IMG/VR virus record: IMGVR_UViG_3300017971_000154
Span: 1-37,168 of that record
Source of the DNA: a virus
DNA: 37,168 nt
Direction: 5' to 3' (one strand)
The notes under the pieces are model-generated. The model was given only the letters and a program-made list of their open reading frames with translations. It was not told where the DNA came from and did no database searches. A program made the position numbers and the translations under genes. Positions 29,823-36,777 of this stretch are shown here, piece by piece. Within the stretch, counting starts at the first letter, position 1. Each line of letters begins with the position of its first letter.

Positions 29823-31225
29823 TATTCTCCGCTCTCCTCCAGTTTAGGCTCATCGATTCTGGTTTGCTGAAATCTCTCGAAGCTCTTTATTTGCTGCTCT
29901 TCTATCTTTTCTATCTCTTTTTCGGTGTCGTTTACAACCGAATCAGGGAATAAATTTAACAAAGTCTCATCTGACACTATACCTATTTGTTTTAAGGCTC
30001 CTACACTTTCAGCCAATCCGGTCAAATCTAATGGTAAATTTCGATCCCATTTAACTTCTACTTTCACTGGCGCCATTCCGTATAGTATACCAGCTATATT
30101 ATTTAGTAGCTGCACCCTATATTTTAAGCCGCTGGTGAAATACATTTCATATTGGGACACCTGATTTTCGAATGGAATTAAACTATACAGAATAGCTATT
30201 CCTGACTTGTTGTTAAATTTGTCGTCGCTCCAGTTCGGTACTCCAGTCAATTCATAGTAAACTCTTTCAAATAATTCAAATCCTTCAACACTAGAAGTAA
30301 TGTCCATTTTACTGTTAAGATAGTCTACAAAACCGCCCTCATCCTTGCGGCCAAGATCATCAAATATTTTATATTCTTTAATCTTTGCAGCTACGTCTTC
30401 ATCTAGTTGGTCGGAAAACAACATTATCGTATCGTTAAACCTATCTAAAGAGTTAGCTATTGAATCAGATCCGAAGTTATCAAGTGTGTCGATAATCTCC
30501 AGTGAAGGCTGGAAAACACCTAATTTATCTGAGTTAATTCTATACGGATAAAGCGGTACAGCACCATAAAAATGCTCTTCTACGTCTGTCAATATATATG
30601 TTACATTTGACCCTGTAGTTATATTCTGGTGCTCTTTTTGCGGATCTACTGATGTTTGCTTATCTATACTTCTTGACTCGTAATGCTCTATTATATCTAC
30701 ATAGTAAACGTCCGCTCTTTTTATTTCTACGACATCACCGTTCGCATCGACTCTGGTTGTTGTATAATATCTAATGCTATAGTCAAGCTCTTCTTTAATT
30801 TGGTCTTTATATATAAAAATAACCTGTTCACGTGGTATTTGTACAAAATATGGTACACCGTCACTTACATACTGTAGCTCGGCTCCCTCACCATTGACTA
30901 GAGCGTCCTGAAATATCTCTCCAGAAGTGATTGGCTCATTGTTAATTTCCATAAATTCTTTCATTCTTTCTATGGAATTTTCGTTGTTAGTGGAGTCATA
31001 TATATATCTTACATTACCTCTTTTGTATGCGTACCCGGCTATATCATTGACAGTTCTACGTCCATAAGGCAGCGGGATTCTATTATCAGGATCGCCGTCA
31101 AAGTCTTTTTTTATAATTGTGACATTTTCGCCTTTGTAATATTCTTTATTTGTTAAAAATTGCGAATTGTCATTGGTATCTATGATTTTACTTAGTTGAT
31201 TAGAAGTCAATCTCTGTTCAGTCAT
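29822..31225 (-). CDS. Portal protein, SPP1 gp6-type, 467 aa
   Basis: Twelve copies would form the packaging channel. The sequence follows the SPP1-type portal layout: NKEYYKGENVTI near residue 25, PLPYGRRTVNDIAGYAYKRG near 52-71, EAxxxALVNGEG-like GEIFQDALVNGEGAELQYV near 100, and the stem/clip region with SLEIIDTLDNFGSDSIANSL near 240-260. The C-terminal 60 residues are acidic. It lies between large terminase and minor head protein, the canonical order. GGAG precedes the ATG. Confidence 0.92.
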   Translation of the reverse strand: MTEQRLTSNQLSKIIDTNDNSQFLTNKEYYKGENVTIIKKDFDGDPDNRIPLPYGRRTVNDIAGYAYKRGNVRYIYDSTNNENSIERMKEFMEINNEPITSGEIFQDALVNGEGAELQYVSDGVPYFVQIPREQVIFIYKDQIKEELDYSIRYYTTTRVDANGDVVEIKRADVYYVDIIEHYESRSIDKQTSVDPQKEHQNITTGSNVTYILTDVEEHFYGAVPLYPYRINSDKLGVFQPSLEIIDTLDNFGSDSIANSLDRFNDTIMLFSDQLDEDVAAKIKEYKIFDDLGRKDEGGFVDYLNSKMDITSSVEGFELFERVYYELTGVPNWSDDKFNNKSGIAILYSLIPFENQVSQYEMYFTSGLKYRVQLLNNIAGILYGMAPVKVEVKWDRNLPLDLTGLAESVGALKQIGIVSDETLLNLFPDSVVNDTEKEIEKIEEQQIKSFERFQQTRIDEPKLEESGE

Positions 31226-31228
31226 AAT

Positions 31229-32437
31229 TTATCTCCTTGACATCAATTGAGACGGTTTTAATTTCCGAGCACTCACTTTTCGCTCACCATGCCATAAATG
31301 CTCTGTAGCGTATCTCATGCCAGCAATGCAATCGTCGTCACGCTCTACAATTTGATCTAAAACAATACCATCTTTTAGTTGTCTATATTTCAAGTTTTTA
31401 ATTTCTCTAAATGTGTTAGGGCAATTTTTATTTATGTGTATTCTGTGTGATTTTAAAAAATCTATGCCATGCATTAAACTGCCCTGACCTTTTTTAGCCG
31501 CCTTGATATTAAATCCTAATAAACTAAAATCCTTAATTCTGTCAGGTTCAGCACTTTCAGCAGTTATTAAATTTCTTTTGTTAAATCCCATCTCGATTAT
31601 ATTTGTCATAAATTCTTGATTTGTCAAGCCTTTTTCGTATATCTCGTTAAAGACATATATTTCACCGTCATGAAAACCCAATGATATCAAAGTTGACGCG
31701 TGGTTAAATCCAAAGTCCATACCGTGGACAATATTTTTTAAATCATCTGTTTGTATAGTTAGATCCTCAAATATATAATTATTAAATACGTTGGTATTGT
31801 TTATATTTCCCCACTTGCCTAAACAATAAACTTCGTAGTAGTAATGATCAACTTCCTTTAATCTCTCTAATTCTTCAATATAATCGTCATCTAGAAAGGC
31901 GTTATCTTTATATGTAGAATGTAGTGTTATAACTCTGTCGTCAGAAACATCTATAAACCTTGACTTAATCCAGTGCTCTTCGTCCACGGGGTTGAATGTC
32001 AAATAAAACTGTCTTTTTTCACCCTGACCACGTAATCTTAATATAATTTGGTTAAAATCTGTCTCTAAAAGCTCTGTTGATTCTTCAATCCATACCTTGT
32101 CGACACCATGGATCGATTTAAGCTTCTCCGGGTCGTCTACACCAGACATAATTACAACAGATCCGTTCGGGAATGTGATTGATTTCTCTGACTTGTTTAT
32201 TTTTACAGCTCTGGATAAGTCAGAGTCCTCAATTATTTCTTTCAGAATAGCAAAAACTGAATCTTTTAGAGTTACAGCATATTTACGTAATATTAACCAT
32301 TTGACTTTTTTTTGTGTACAGCCTAAAACTATCAATTGAGCCATGGAATAACTCTTGGAACTACCAGCGCCACCGTAACTAATATTAAATCTTTTATCCG
32401 ACTCATATAATGTTTTAAAAACCTTATTAACAATCAT
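31229..32437 (-). CDS. Terminase large subunit (PBSX-type), 402 aa
   Basis: This is the DNA-packaging motor ATPase and nuclease. Walker A is GGAGSSKS at residues 22-29, after the typical DKRFNISY. Walker B is VDKVWIEES near 113-121, and FYLTFNPVDEEHWI supplies the coupling motif. The nuclease domain begins VHGMDFGFNHAST near 230, with ITAESAEPDRI near 288 and RDDDCIAGMRYA near 375. ATG 32437 has no ribosome-binding site: a promoter -10 box ends only five bases upstream, so the mRNA is probably leaderless. PBSX-type terminases usually package by headful, agreeing with circular permutation. Confidence 0.95.
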   Translation of the reverse strand: MIVNKVFKTLYESDKRFNISYGGAGSSKSYSMAQLIVLGCTQKKVKWLILRKYAVTLKDSVFAILKEIIEDSDLSRAVKINKSEKSITFPNGSVVIMSGVDDPEKLKSIHGVDKVWIEESTELLETDFNQIILRLRGQGEKRQFYLTFNPVDEEHWIKSRFIDVSDDRVITLHSTYKDNAFLDDDYIEELERLKEVDHYYYEVYCLGKWGNINNTNVFNNYIFEDLTIQTDDLKNIVHGMDFGFNHASTLISLGFHDGEIYVFNEIYEKGLTNQEFMTNIIEMGFNKRNLITAESAEPDRIKDFSLLGFNIKAAKKGQGSLMHGIDFLKSHRIHINKNCPNTFREIKNLKYRQLKDGIVLDQIVERDDDCIAGMRYATEHLWHGERKVSARKLKPSQLMSRR

Positions 32438-32442
32438 ACCGT

Positions 32443-32471
32443 TTTATATACTAATATCGGTTTTTTGTCAA
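32443..32471 (-). promoter_or_regulatory. Promoter for a leaderless terminase mRNA
   Basis: On the minus strand TTGACA (32471-32466), 17 bases, then TATAAA (32448-32443). Only ACGGT separates it from the terminase ATG, so transcription should start at or within the initiator codon. The -35 box touches the tail of the preceding terminator. Confidence 0.82.
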
Positions 32472-32504
32472 GAAGAAAAGGGCAGCCCGTTGGATGGGCC
32501 GCCC
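32471..32504 (-). terminator. Rho-independent terminator ahead of terminase
   Basis: On the minus strand GGGCGGCCC pairs with GGGCTGCCC (nine pairs, one G-U) around a seven-base loop and is followed by TTTTCTTCTT. It separates transcription of the accessory region from the terminase promoter. Confidence 0.85.
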
Positions 32505-32524
32505 GGAAGGTAAAAATTGGAGGA
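32471..32524 (-). ncRNA. Putative ~54-nt RNA from a promoter-terminator unit
   Basis: A promoter (32558-32531) would start near 32524, and the terminator at 32504-32471 stops it. No ORF fits in the transcript. Its single-stranded 5' part contains AUCCUCCAAU, complementary to the GGAGGAU ribosome-binding sites of several genes here, followed by the GC terminator hairpin. It may be a small antisense regulator or simply a short aborted read-through; expression is unproven. Confidence 0.4.
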
Positions 32525-32530
32525 TTATTA

Positions 32531-32558
32531 ACTATAATTTATATCACGTAATTGTCAA
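32531..32558 (-). promoter_or_regulatory. Sigma70-type promoter before the putative small RNA
   Basis: On the minus strand TTGACA (32558-32553), 16 bases, then TATAGT (32536-32531), five of six matches in the -10 box. It overlaps the stop codon of the 37-aa membrane ORF. Confidence 0.65.
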
Positions 32559-32672
32559 TTACATTTTCCAATTGATTATTTTTTTATATAACCAATATAG
32601 CCCTAGAGCTACCACAATAACACCCGAAAAAAACGCCACCACTATAACGCCTATTATTCCTAATATATCCAC
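32559..32672 (-). CDS. Single-TM mini-protein, 37 aa
   Basis: GTG 32672 lies seven bases after GGAGG. One long TM helix (GIIGVIVVAFFSGVIVVALG) ends in a basic, aromatic tail (YWLYKKIINWKM). It is the last gene before the terminator upstream of terminase. Function unknown; similar mini-proteins occur in this genome at 29522 and 9743. Confidence 0.6.
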   Translation of the reverse strand: MDILGIIGVIVVAFFSGVIVVALGLYWLYKKIINWKM

Positions 32673-32698
32673 AAAAAGACCTCCTGCCCGGTTAACTA

Positions 32699-32953
32699 TC
32701 ATTTGAATTCCACTTCTATTTTTATATCTTCTGGTAATTCAATATTCTTCTGATCTGGCACAACCTTGTCAATCAACTTCGATGCTGCCTGAAATTTTTC
32801 TCTGTTTGACCCGGTTTTCATTATCTCAATTAAAGTCTCTATAGCTGTAATTATATTATCATCGATTAAACTTAATGCTTTAGAGTAATTTTTTACATTT
32901 TCATGTATTTTCTTTCTTCCAGATCCCTCTCTTGCTCCACCATGTCCACTCAA
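32699..32953 (-). CDS. Terminase small subunit candidate, 84 aa
   Basis: TTG 32953 overlaps the upstream stop (TTGA) and has AGGGG at eight bases. The opening SGHGGAREGSGRKK is a well-known phage N-terminus (GGARxGAGRKK) and confirms this start. The rest is helical (SLIDDNIITAIETLIEIMK) with SKLIDKVVPDQKNIE. Such proteins often precede the large terminase and may recognise packaging DNA. A 37-aa gene, a terminator and a promoter separate it from the large subunit. Confidence 0.6.
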   Translation of the reverse strand: MSGHGGAREGSGRKKIHENVKNYSKALSLIDDNIITAIETLIEIMKTGSNREKFQAASKLIDKVVPDQKNIELPEDIKIEVEFK

Positions 32954-33225
32954 TTTACTAACCCCTTATTTATTATAGTTTTAATTTCACCACTTTCAAG
33001 CCTTTCATCTATCAATTTTTTGACTTCTTCTAAAAGGCTTTCGTAGTTTGTAAGTATATACTCACTCATTTTTTCCACTTTGTCAAGTTTTTTTTCACCT
33101 GACTCTTCAAGTATATACAATAAACTATACAACATTACTCTTGATACTAACTTGTAATTTTCATTATCTATTGACATTAGTCTTTCTGTTAATATTATTT
33201 CTTTAAGTTTTTCGCGATCTACCAT
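32950..33225 (-). CDS. Hypothetical helical protein, 91 aa
   Basis: GGTGGGG lies before ATG 33225. The protein is charged and helical (DREKLKEIILTERLMS, DKVEKMSEYILTNYESLLEE). No motif recognised. It overlaps both neighbours by a few to 23 bases, so it is part of a compact operon. Confidence 0.65.
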   Translation of the reverse strand: MVDREKLKEIILTERLMSIDNENYKLVSRVMLYSLLYILEESGEKKLDKVEKMSEYILTNYESLLEEVKKLIDERLESGEIKTIINKGLVN

Positions 33226-33445
33226 ATTTTATCACCCCACCTTGCATCATTATTGCATCCTTTTTTTTAATATGATCTCTGGAAGATTGCTTACGCACAG
33301 CCTTAATGAAGCCTTTAATTTTAGTTTTAGGGGTAGCATAAGCACATTCTACGCAAATATATTGCTCTTCTACACATCTATCATCTGAGTACATTTGTAC
33401 CATTTTCCCACCACATTTTTCACAAACTTTTACTGCATTTTTCAT
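33203..33445 (-). CDS. Zinc-ribbon protein, 80 aa
   Basis: The start is ATG 33445, five bases after GGAGG. KVCEKCGGKMVQM and QYICVECAYATPK give two knuckles near residues 8-11 and 31-34, a zinc ribbon. A basic C-terminal tail (KGFIKAVRKQSSRDHIKKK) suggests nucleic-acid contact. Function unknown. Confidence 0.7.
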   Translation of the reverse strand: MKNAVKVCEKCGGKMVQMYSDDRCVEEQYICVECAYATPKTKIKGFIKAVRKQSSRDHIKKKDAIMMQGGVIKYGRSRKT

Positions 33446-33517
33446 TTTGTCCTCCATTTTTAATCTTTTAATATTCTACATATGATATAAGTGGTATTGA
33501 ATCTATTGCTACTGTAG

Positions 33518-33709
33518 CTATAAATTACTTTTATTCATAAAAATATCTTTGTCTATTTTTTCTCTCTTTAATTTTGCATTCTCAAATTCTATTTTCTCAA
33601 CATATTTTAACATATTGTCAAGGGCACCCACTAATATTATATGCTCTGGATTATCTCTATTAACTATCACCACAGATTGAAGCATTATTTTTGTTTCGTT
33701 TATATCCAT
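33518..33709 (-). CDS. Hypothetical protein, 63 aa
   Basis: AAAGGTGG lies before ATG 33709, two bases after the HNH gene stop. A hydrophobic strand-helix start (MLQSVVIVNRDNPEHIILVG) precedes a charged helix (VEKIEFENAKLKREKIDK). No motif recognised. Confidence 0.6.
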   Translation of the reverse strand: MDINETKIMLQSVVIVNRDNPEHIILVGALDNMLKYVEKIEFENAKLKREKIDKDIFMNKSNL

Positions 33710-33711
33710 AA

Positions 33712-34086
33712 TTAACCACCTTTAATTCTAAGTTTTAATTCATCCCTTCTTAACTGTAGAAACTCTTTTTCAATAATCCCGTTATCCATTAAATACTGCT
33801 TGAAAGGTTTATTTTCGTTCTCTTTAAGTAACTCATAGTAACCATGAATACTCTTAATGAACTCAATACCCTCTAAGCTATCGTAGAATCTATGGCATTC
33901 TTTACAACCTGTTATCCCATTACGCCAGTCATGTCTAAATATTTTATTACGTCTCTTAATTATATGGTGACATTCTAGATTTTCAGCACCAGCCAAGCCA
34001 CAATTAGCGCACATATAATTATACTCTTTTAATACTGCTTGACGCCAGAGCTTCTGAAGATAGCCGTCTGAATATTTTTTAGACAT
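33712..34086 (-). CDS. HNH endonuclease, 124 aa
   Basis: It has a complete HNH motif with structural zinc: YMCANCG near residues 24-30, ENLECHHIIKR near 37-46, and NGITGCKECHRFYDSL near 58-73. HNH nucleases encoded near terminase genes often assist packaging cleavage in headful and cos phages, so this one may cooperate with the large terminase 1.3 kb downstream. A homing-type role is the alternative. AAGGA precedes the ATG. Confidence 0.85.
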   Translation of the reverse strand: MSKKYSDGYLQKLWRQAVLKEYNYMCANCGLAGAENLECHHIIKRRNKIFRHDWRNGITGCKECHRFYDSLEGIEFIKSIHGYYELLKENENKPFKQYLMDNGIIEKEFLQLRRDELKLRIKGG

Positions 34087-34291
34087 GTTTCAAAATCCTT
34101 ATTGCTCTTGCACCGGGATAACGTCTAATGTAGCCCTTGCGTTCAATCGCTTCAATATGATCAAAAGCACCCTTGACACTAATTTTAAACCTGTCGCCCA
34201 CTTCTCGTATAGTGGGTGGAAACTCTTTTTCCTTTATAAAATCTCTAATAAAGTCATACACCATTTTTTGTCTCTCTGTTAATTCTATCAC
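34079..34291 (-). CDS. LexA-type winged-helix DNA-binding protein, 70 aa
   Basis: GTG 34291 follows AAAGGAG. The sequence LTERQKMVYDFIRDFIKEKE, FPPTIREVGDRF and GAFDHIEAIERKGYIRRYPG, RAIRIL is the LexA N-terminal DNA-binding domain in full. The C-terminal protease/dimerisation domain is absent (whole LexA is about 200 aa), so it cannot self-cleave. It may regulate phage promoters or compete for host SOS operators. Confidence 0.85.
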   Translation of the reverse strand: MIELTERQKMVYDFIRDFIKEKEFPPTIREVGDRFKISVKGAFDHIEAIERKGYIRRYPGARAIRILKHV

Positions 34292-34734
34292 ATAAATTCT
34301 CCTTTATTTTGTAATATTTCTTCTATGCTGCAATCTAATATTTTAGCCGCTTCTTTTAAAATACAATCAAATAGTTCTTTAAATCTCTTTTGAGACATAT
34401 TAGTAAAAGATATTGACACCGGGTAAAACTCTATTTTACCATCTAGTCTTTGTACTGGCTCAACAAATCCGTGCTCTAATTCTACAGCTTTAATAAATAA
34501 ATACGGATCTTTATTATTCCACATTGAACTCTCTGGAGCAGAATATACTAATAATTGCGCAACTGCAAAAACTAATCTGTGAAATTCGGCACTTCTATTA
34601 TTGCTTATGTTTATAGACATTTTTTTATTATTGTGCTTATTGATAAATTCATGCCCGGAGTTATAAAGACAAAATATTGCTTTTTTTCCTATATCGTTAG
34701 GAGTAATTTCTTTTATTTGTGATGCTATTTTCAT
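34288..34734 (-). CDS. DUF1367-like protein, 148 aa
   Basis: The core RSAEFHRLVFAVAQLLVYSA, FIKAVELEHGFVEPVQRLDG and YPVSISFTNMSQKRFKELFD follows the DUF1367 pattern of phage accessory proteins, in which NRxFHRKxFALL and PxSISFAxMxxxEF are conserved. These proteins often lie near recombination or nuclease genes, but their activity is unknown. It overlaps neighbours by 4 nt on both sides. Confidence 0.65.
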   Translation of the reverse strand: MKIASQIKEITPNDIGKKAIFCLYNSGHEFINKHNNKKMSINISNNRSAEFHRLVFAVAQLLVYSAPESSMWNNKDPYLFIKAVELEHGFVEPVQRLDGKIEFYPVSISFTNMSQKRFKELFDCILKEAAKILDCSIEEILQNKGEFM

Positions 34735-35318
34735 AGTTCGTTCATTATTAGGAAATTTCTAAATTTATTTGAGATTACATTATTATCTTTATATGATATG
34801 CTTTTAATAACATTATTGAAAACACTACCTTCATTATCGCAAAAACCTTTTTTTTGTCCGTAATCACAATTATTGCAATAACCAATTCCATTTTTATCTT
34901 CATAGTAGTATACTTTGCAAAAAATACAGCCATTACTATATATAAGGCCACCTAAAGGAAGATTATTATTTAAACAAAAATATAAATCCTCTATAAACTC
35001 TTTACAGTCTTCAATATCAAGGTTATCTAACAATAAAACGTCTTCTTCGCTCCAGTAATCTATATAATTAAAACTGCCAGCGTTGTAGATATTATGTTTT
35101 AATTTCATCCATTTATCGATAAATACTTTTTCAATTTCCATAATTACCACCTTTAATTTTGGTCGATTTTTAGAACCGAATAAAATACAGTCTAAAAAAT
35201 TTACATGTTCTTCACCGACCCAGATATTATTCGCTATTCCTACTTTAACGAATTTTTCTTTAACTTCAGGATCTCTGGTCAACCTCCCCGAAACAGTTAC
35301 TACGTTAACATCTGACAT
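34731..35318 (-). CDS. Truncated SSB N-terminus fused to an unrelated protein, 195 aa
   Basis: Residues 2-50 read as the start of an SSB OB-fold: NVVTVSGRLTRDPEVKEK, VGIANNIWVGEEHVNFLDCI. At LFGSKNRPKL the OB-fold stops halfway and the frame runs without a stop into a different protein. That part has its own AGGTGG and ATG at 35141 (136 aa), an acidic helical region and a CIFCKVYYYEDKNGIGYCNN Cys cluster. The SSB piece is therefore probably a decayed second ssb joined by deletion, and the real product may begin at 35141. A complete SSB is encoded at 4846-5211. Confidence 0.7.
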   Translation of the reverse strand: MSDVNVVTVSGRLTRDPEVKEKFVKVGIANNIWVGEEHVNFLDCILFGSKNRPKLKVVIMEIEKVFIDKWMKLKHNIYNAGSFNYIDYWSEEDVLLLDNLDIEDCKEFIEDLYFCLNNNLPLGGLIYSNGCIFCKVYYYEDKNGIGYCNNCDYGQKKGFCDNEGSVFNNVIKSISYKDNNVISNKFRNFLIMNEL

Positions 35319-35339
35319 AACTACCTCTATTTTATATAA

Positions 35340-35730
35340 ATCGGATTACTATTCCATCCGTAAAGTCAACTCCGCTACGGCCTAATAACGAAGATTTTAA
35401 AGACTCCTGATTGTTGCGCTTAAAACAGAGGCGTCAAGAGTATCTTCTGGAGTTACTATTCCACTCGTTAAGTCAATTCCTAATTACTATTACAGTAGTT
35501 GTTTTATATCAATACTGTTTCGATATTTACTCTGTTACCCTGAGTACGGGGGTGCTTCTTGGACACCAGCGCCCGCCTAAATTATCCCATCTTATTAAGG
35601 CGTAATGCATATTTAACAGGGTGCATTTACGTGGGTAAAGATTTGCACTTTACATGCCTTCTGTGAAACACAACCTCATTCCGGCTTACTACTATCAATG
35701 TGTTTACCTATTCCACCACCACACATTATT
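35340..35730 (-). other. Gene-free structured region with paired hairpins
   Basis: No credible ORF occupies this 0.4-kb block, the longest gene-free stretch. Two related 27-bp elements (35347-35373 and 35454-35480, 23 of 27 identical) each provide the loop of a hairpin: 35342-35360 (stem CGGAT/ATCCG) and 35450-35466 (stem GAGT/ACTC). The 9-nt loop TACTATTCC is identical while the stems differ yet still pair. Further pairs are AACAGAG/CTCTGTT (35424-35430 with 35530-35536), GTAAAG/CTTTAC (35635-35653) and GTAATGCA/TGCATTTAC (35602-35630). It could be a structured leader RNA, a regulatory site or an origin. Confidence 0.5.
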
Positions 35731-35889
35731 TTATTTTCCATCTTCTTTGATCGTATTCTCACAAATACTCTTTACTGCTGATAAAGCCATTATTAAAATA
35801 TTAACCTGGTCTTTATACTTTTTTGTACTGGATGCCATATTTATCCCATGTTCTATAATTTCACATAATATTTTAGATTGATTTTCCAT
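35731..35889 (-). CDS. Small helical protein, 52 aa
   Basis: Its ATG overlaps the upstream stop (TGATG), and GAGGTGG is upstream. The protein is helical with two cysteines (KILCEIIEHGINMAS, VKSICENTIKEDGK). It is the last gene before the structured gap. Function unknown. Confidence 0.6.
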   Translation of the reverse strand: MENQSKILCEIIEHGINMASSTKKYKDQVNILIMALSAVKSICENTIKEDGK

Positions 35890-36353
35890 CACACCACCTC
35901 GTTAATATTCCATAAATCGGGGATATCTTCATTAGTTTCCCGGTATTCCTCATTACCTTTATATCTAGCAATATGACAATAATCCCCATAAGCTCTAAAA
36001 CCAAAATCACTCAAGTTAGAATATCTGTTTAATAACCACATCTCGTCTTTATGGTCTCTCACTAAAACCAATTCATCCGGCTCAATGTCGAACACTCTAT
36101 CTTCTTTTAAGTCTTCTGGAGTAAGTCGCATGAACTCTTCTGGAGTTAATTCTATGGCTTCGTATTCTCTGAAGTATTTAAAAGTATCTATACTACTATA
36201 AACCATTTTCCCTTCTTCAAGATACAAAAATAATGCGCTCGTGTTAATAGGTACTCCAGTACCATTAGACCATCTAAACCCGTTAGCCAAAACACCCTTT
36301 TGAACTTTTATATTTGTCTCTTCGTCTTTCACGTATACTTTGTAATATTTCAT
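35889..36353 (-). CDS. Hypothetical phage protein, 154 aa
   Basis: The start is ATG 36353 after GAGG. The sequence FRWSNGTGVPINTSALFLYL is typical of a widespread family of small phage proteins of unknown function in which this W-S/N-G motif is kept. A central ELTPEEFMRLTPEDL repeat and DIEPDELVLVRDHKDEMWLL follow. No enzymatic motif. Confidence 0.65.
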   Translation of the reverse strand: MKYYKVYVKDEETNIKVQKGVLANGFRWSNGTGVPINTSALFLYLEEGKMVYSSIDTFKYFREYEAIELTPEEFMRLTPEDLKEDRVFDIEPDELVLVRDHKDEMWLLNRYSNLSDFGFRAYGDYCHIARYKGNEEYRETNEDIPDLWNINEVV

Positions 36354-36354
36354 G

Positions 36355-36513
36355 TTATTTATCCTCAATTATTATCTCATAAGTATTTTCTTTAAAACAT
36401 TTATTTCTAATATCTCTTATCTCATAACCTTTAATAGTTATTTGTGCTTCTGTTTTATTTCTGAAACTATCTATTATTGCACCAGTAATTTTATTTTTAA
36501 TTATATATTTCAT
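36355..36513 (-). CDS. Hypothetical protein, 52 aa
   Basis: GGAGGG lies four bases before ATG 36513, and the stop is one base before the next gene. Basic, Ile-rich sequence (KYIIKNKITGAIIDSF, EIRDIRNKCFKENTYEIIIE) suggests a small alpha/beta fold. No motif recognised. Confidence 0.65.
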   Translation of the reverse strand: MKYIIKNKITGAIIDSFRNKTEAQITIKGYEIRDIRNKCFKENTYEIIIEDK

Positions 36514-36525
36514 ACCACCCTCCAG

Positions 36526-36711
36526 TTATTTAAAATTCTTTTCGATAAACCCGGTTGTTAATATATTCCAGCTTTCAGGATCGTGGTGGAAAATATCAAT
36601 TTCCATTAGATTGACCCACTCAACAAAACTGTCATTGTGAGTTTTCTTACTCATTAGCATGGCTACAATAAGTTTTTCCATCAACTGTTCTTTAAGTTCT
36701 TTCTCGTTCAT
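36526..36711 (-). CDS. Promoter-proximal hypothetical protein, 61 aa
   Basis: The start is ATG 36711, five bases after GGAGG. It is the first gene after the 36.75-kb promoter. An acidic helical opening (NEKELKEQLMEKLIVAMLMS) is followed by SFVEWVNLMEIDIFHHDPES. Function unknown; its position suggests early expression. Confidence 0.7.
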   Translation of the reverse strand: MNEKELKEQLMEKLIVAMLMSKKTHNDSFVEWVNLMEIDIFHHDPESWNILTTGFIEKNFK

Positions 36712-36732
36712 GATATCCTCCATTTATACTTA

Positions 36733-36761
36733 AATATAATATAGTGCTTAATAAAAGTCAA
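36733..36761 (-). promoter_or_regulatory. Sigma70-type promoter for the accessory operon
   Basis: On the minus strand TTGACT (36761-36756), 17 bases, then TATATT (36738-36733), just after the primase-helicase stop and before ATG 36711. One mismatch in each box. It should drive genes from 36.7 to 32.6 kb. Confidence 0.75.
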
Positions 36762-36777
36762 GTGTTTTTGAGCTTTT

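Noticed and set aside
35620-35727. ORF beginning MCGGGIGKH with an in-frame TGA, in the structured gap
   Set aside because: It has no ribosome-binding site, a 16-aa first part and a continuation unlike phage proteins; the hairpins explain the region better.
35340-35730. tRNA, tmRNA or group I intron in the gene-free block
   Set aside because: No T-loop, CCA end or intron core was recognised on either strand, and the genes on both sides are not halves of one protein.
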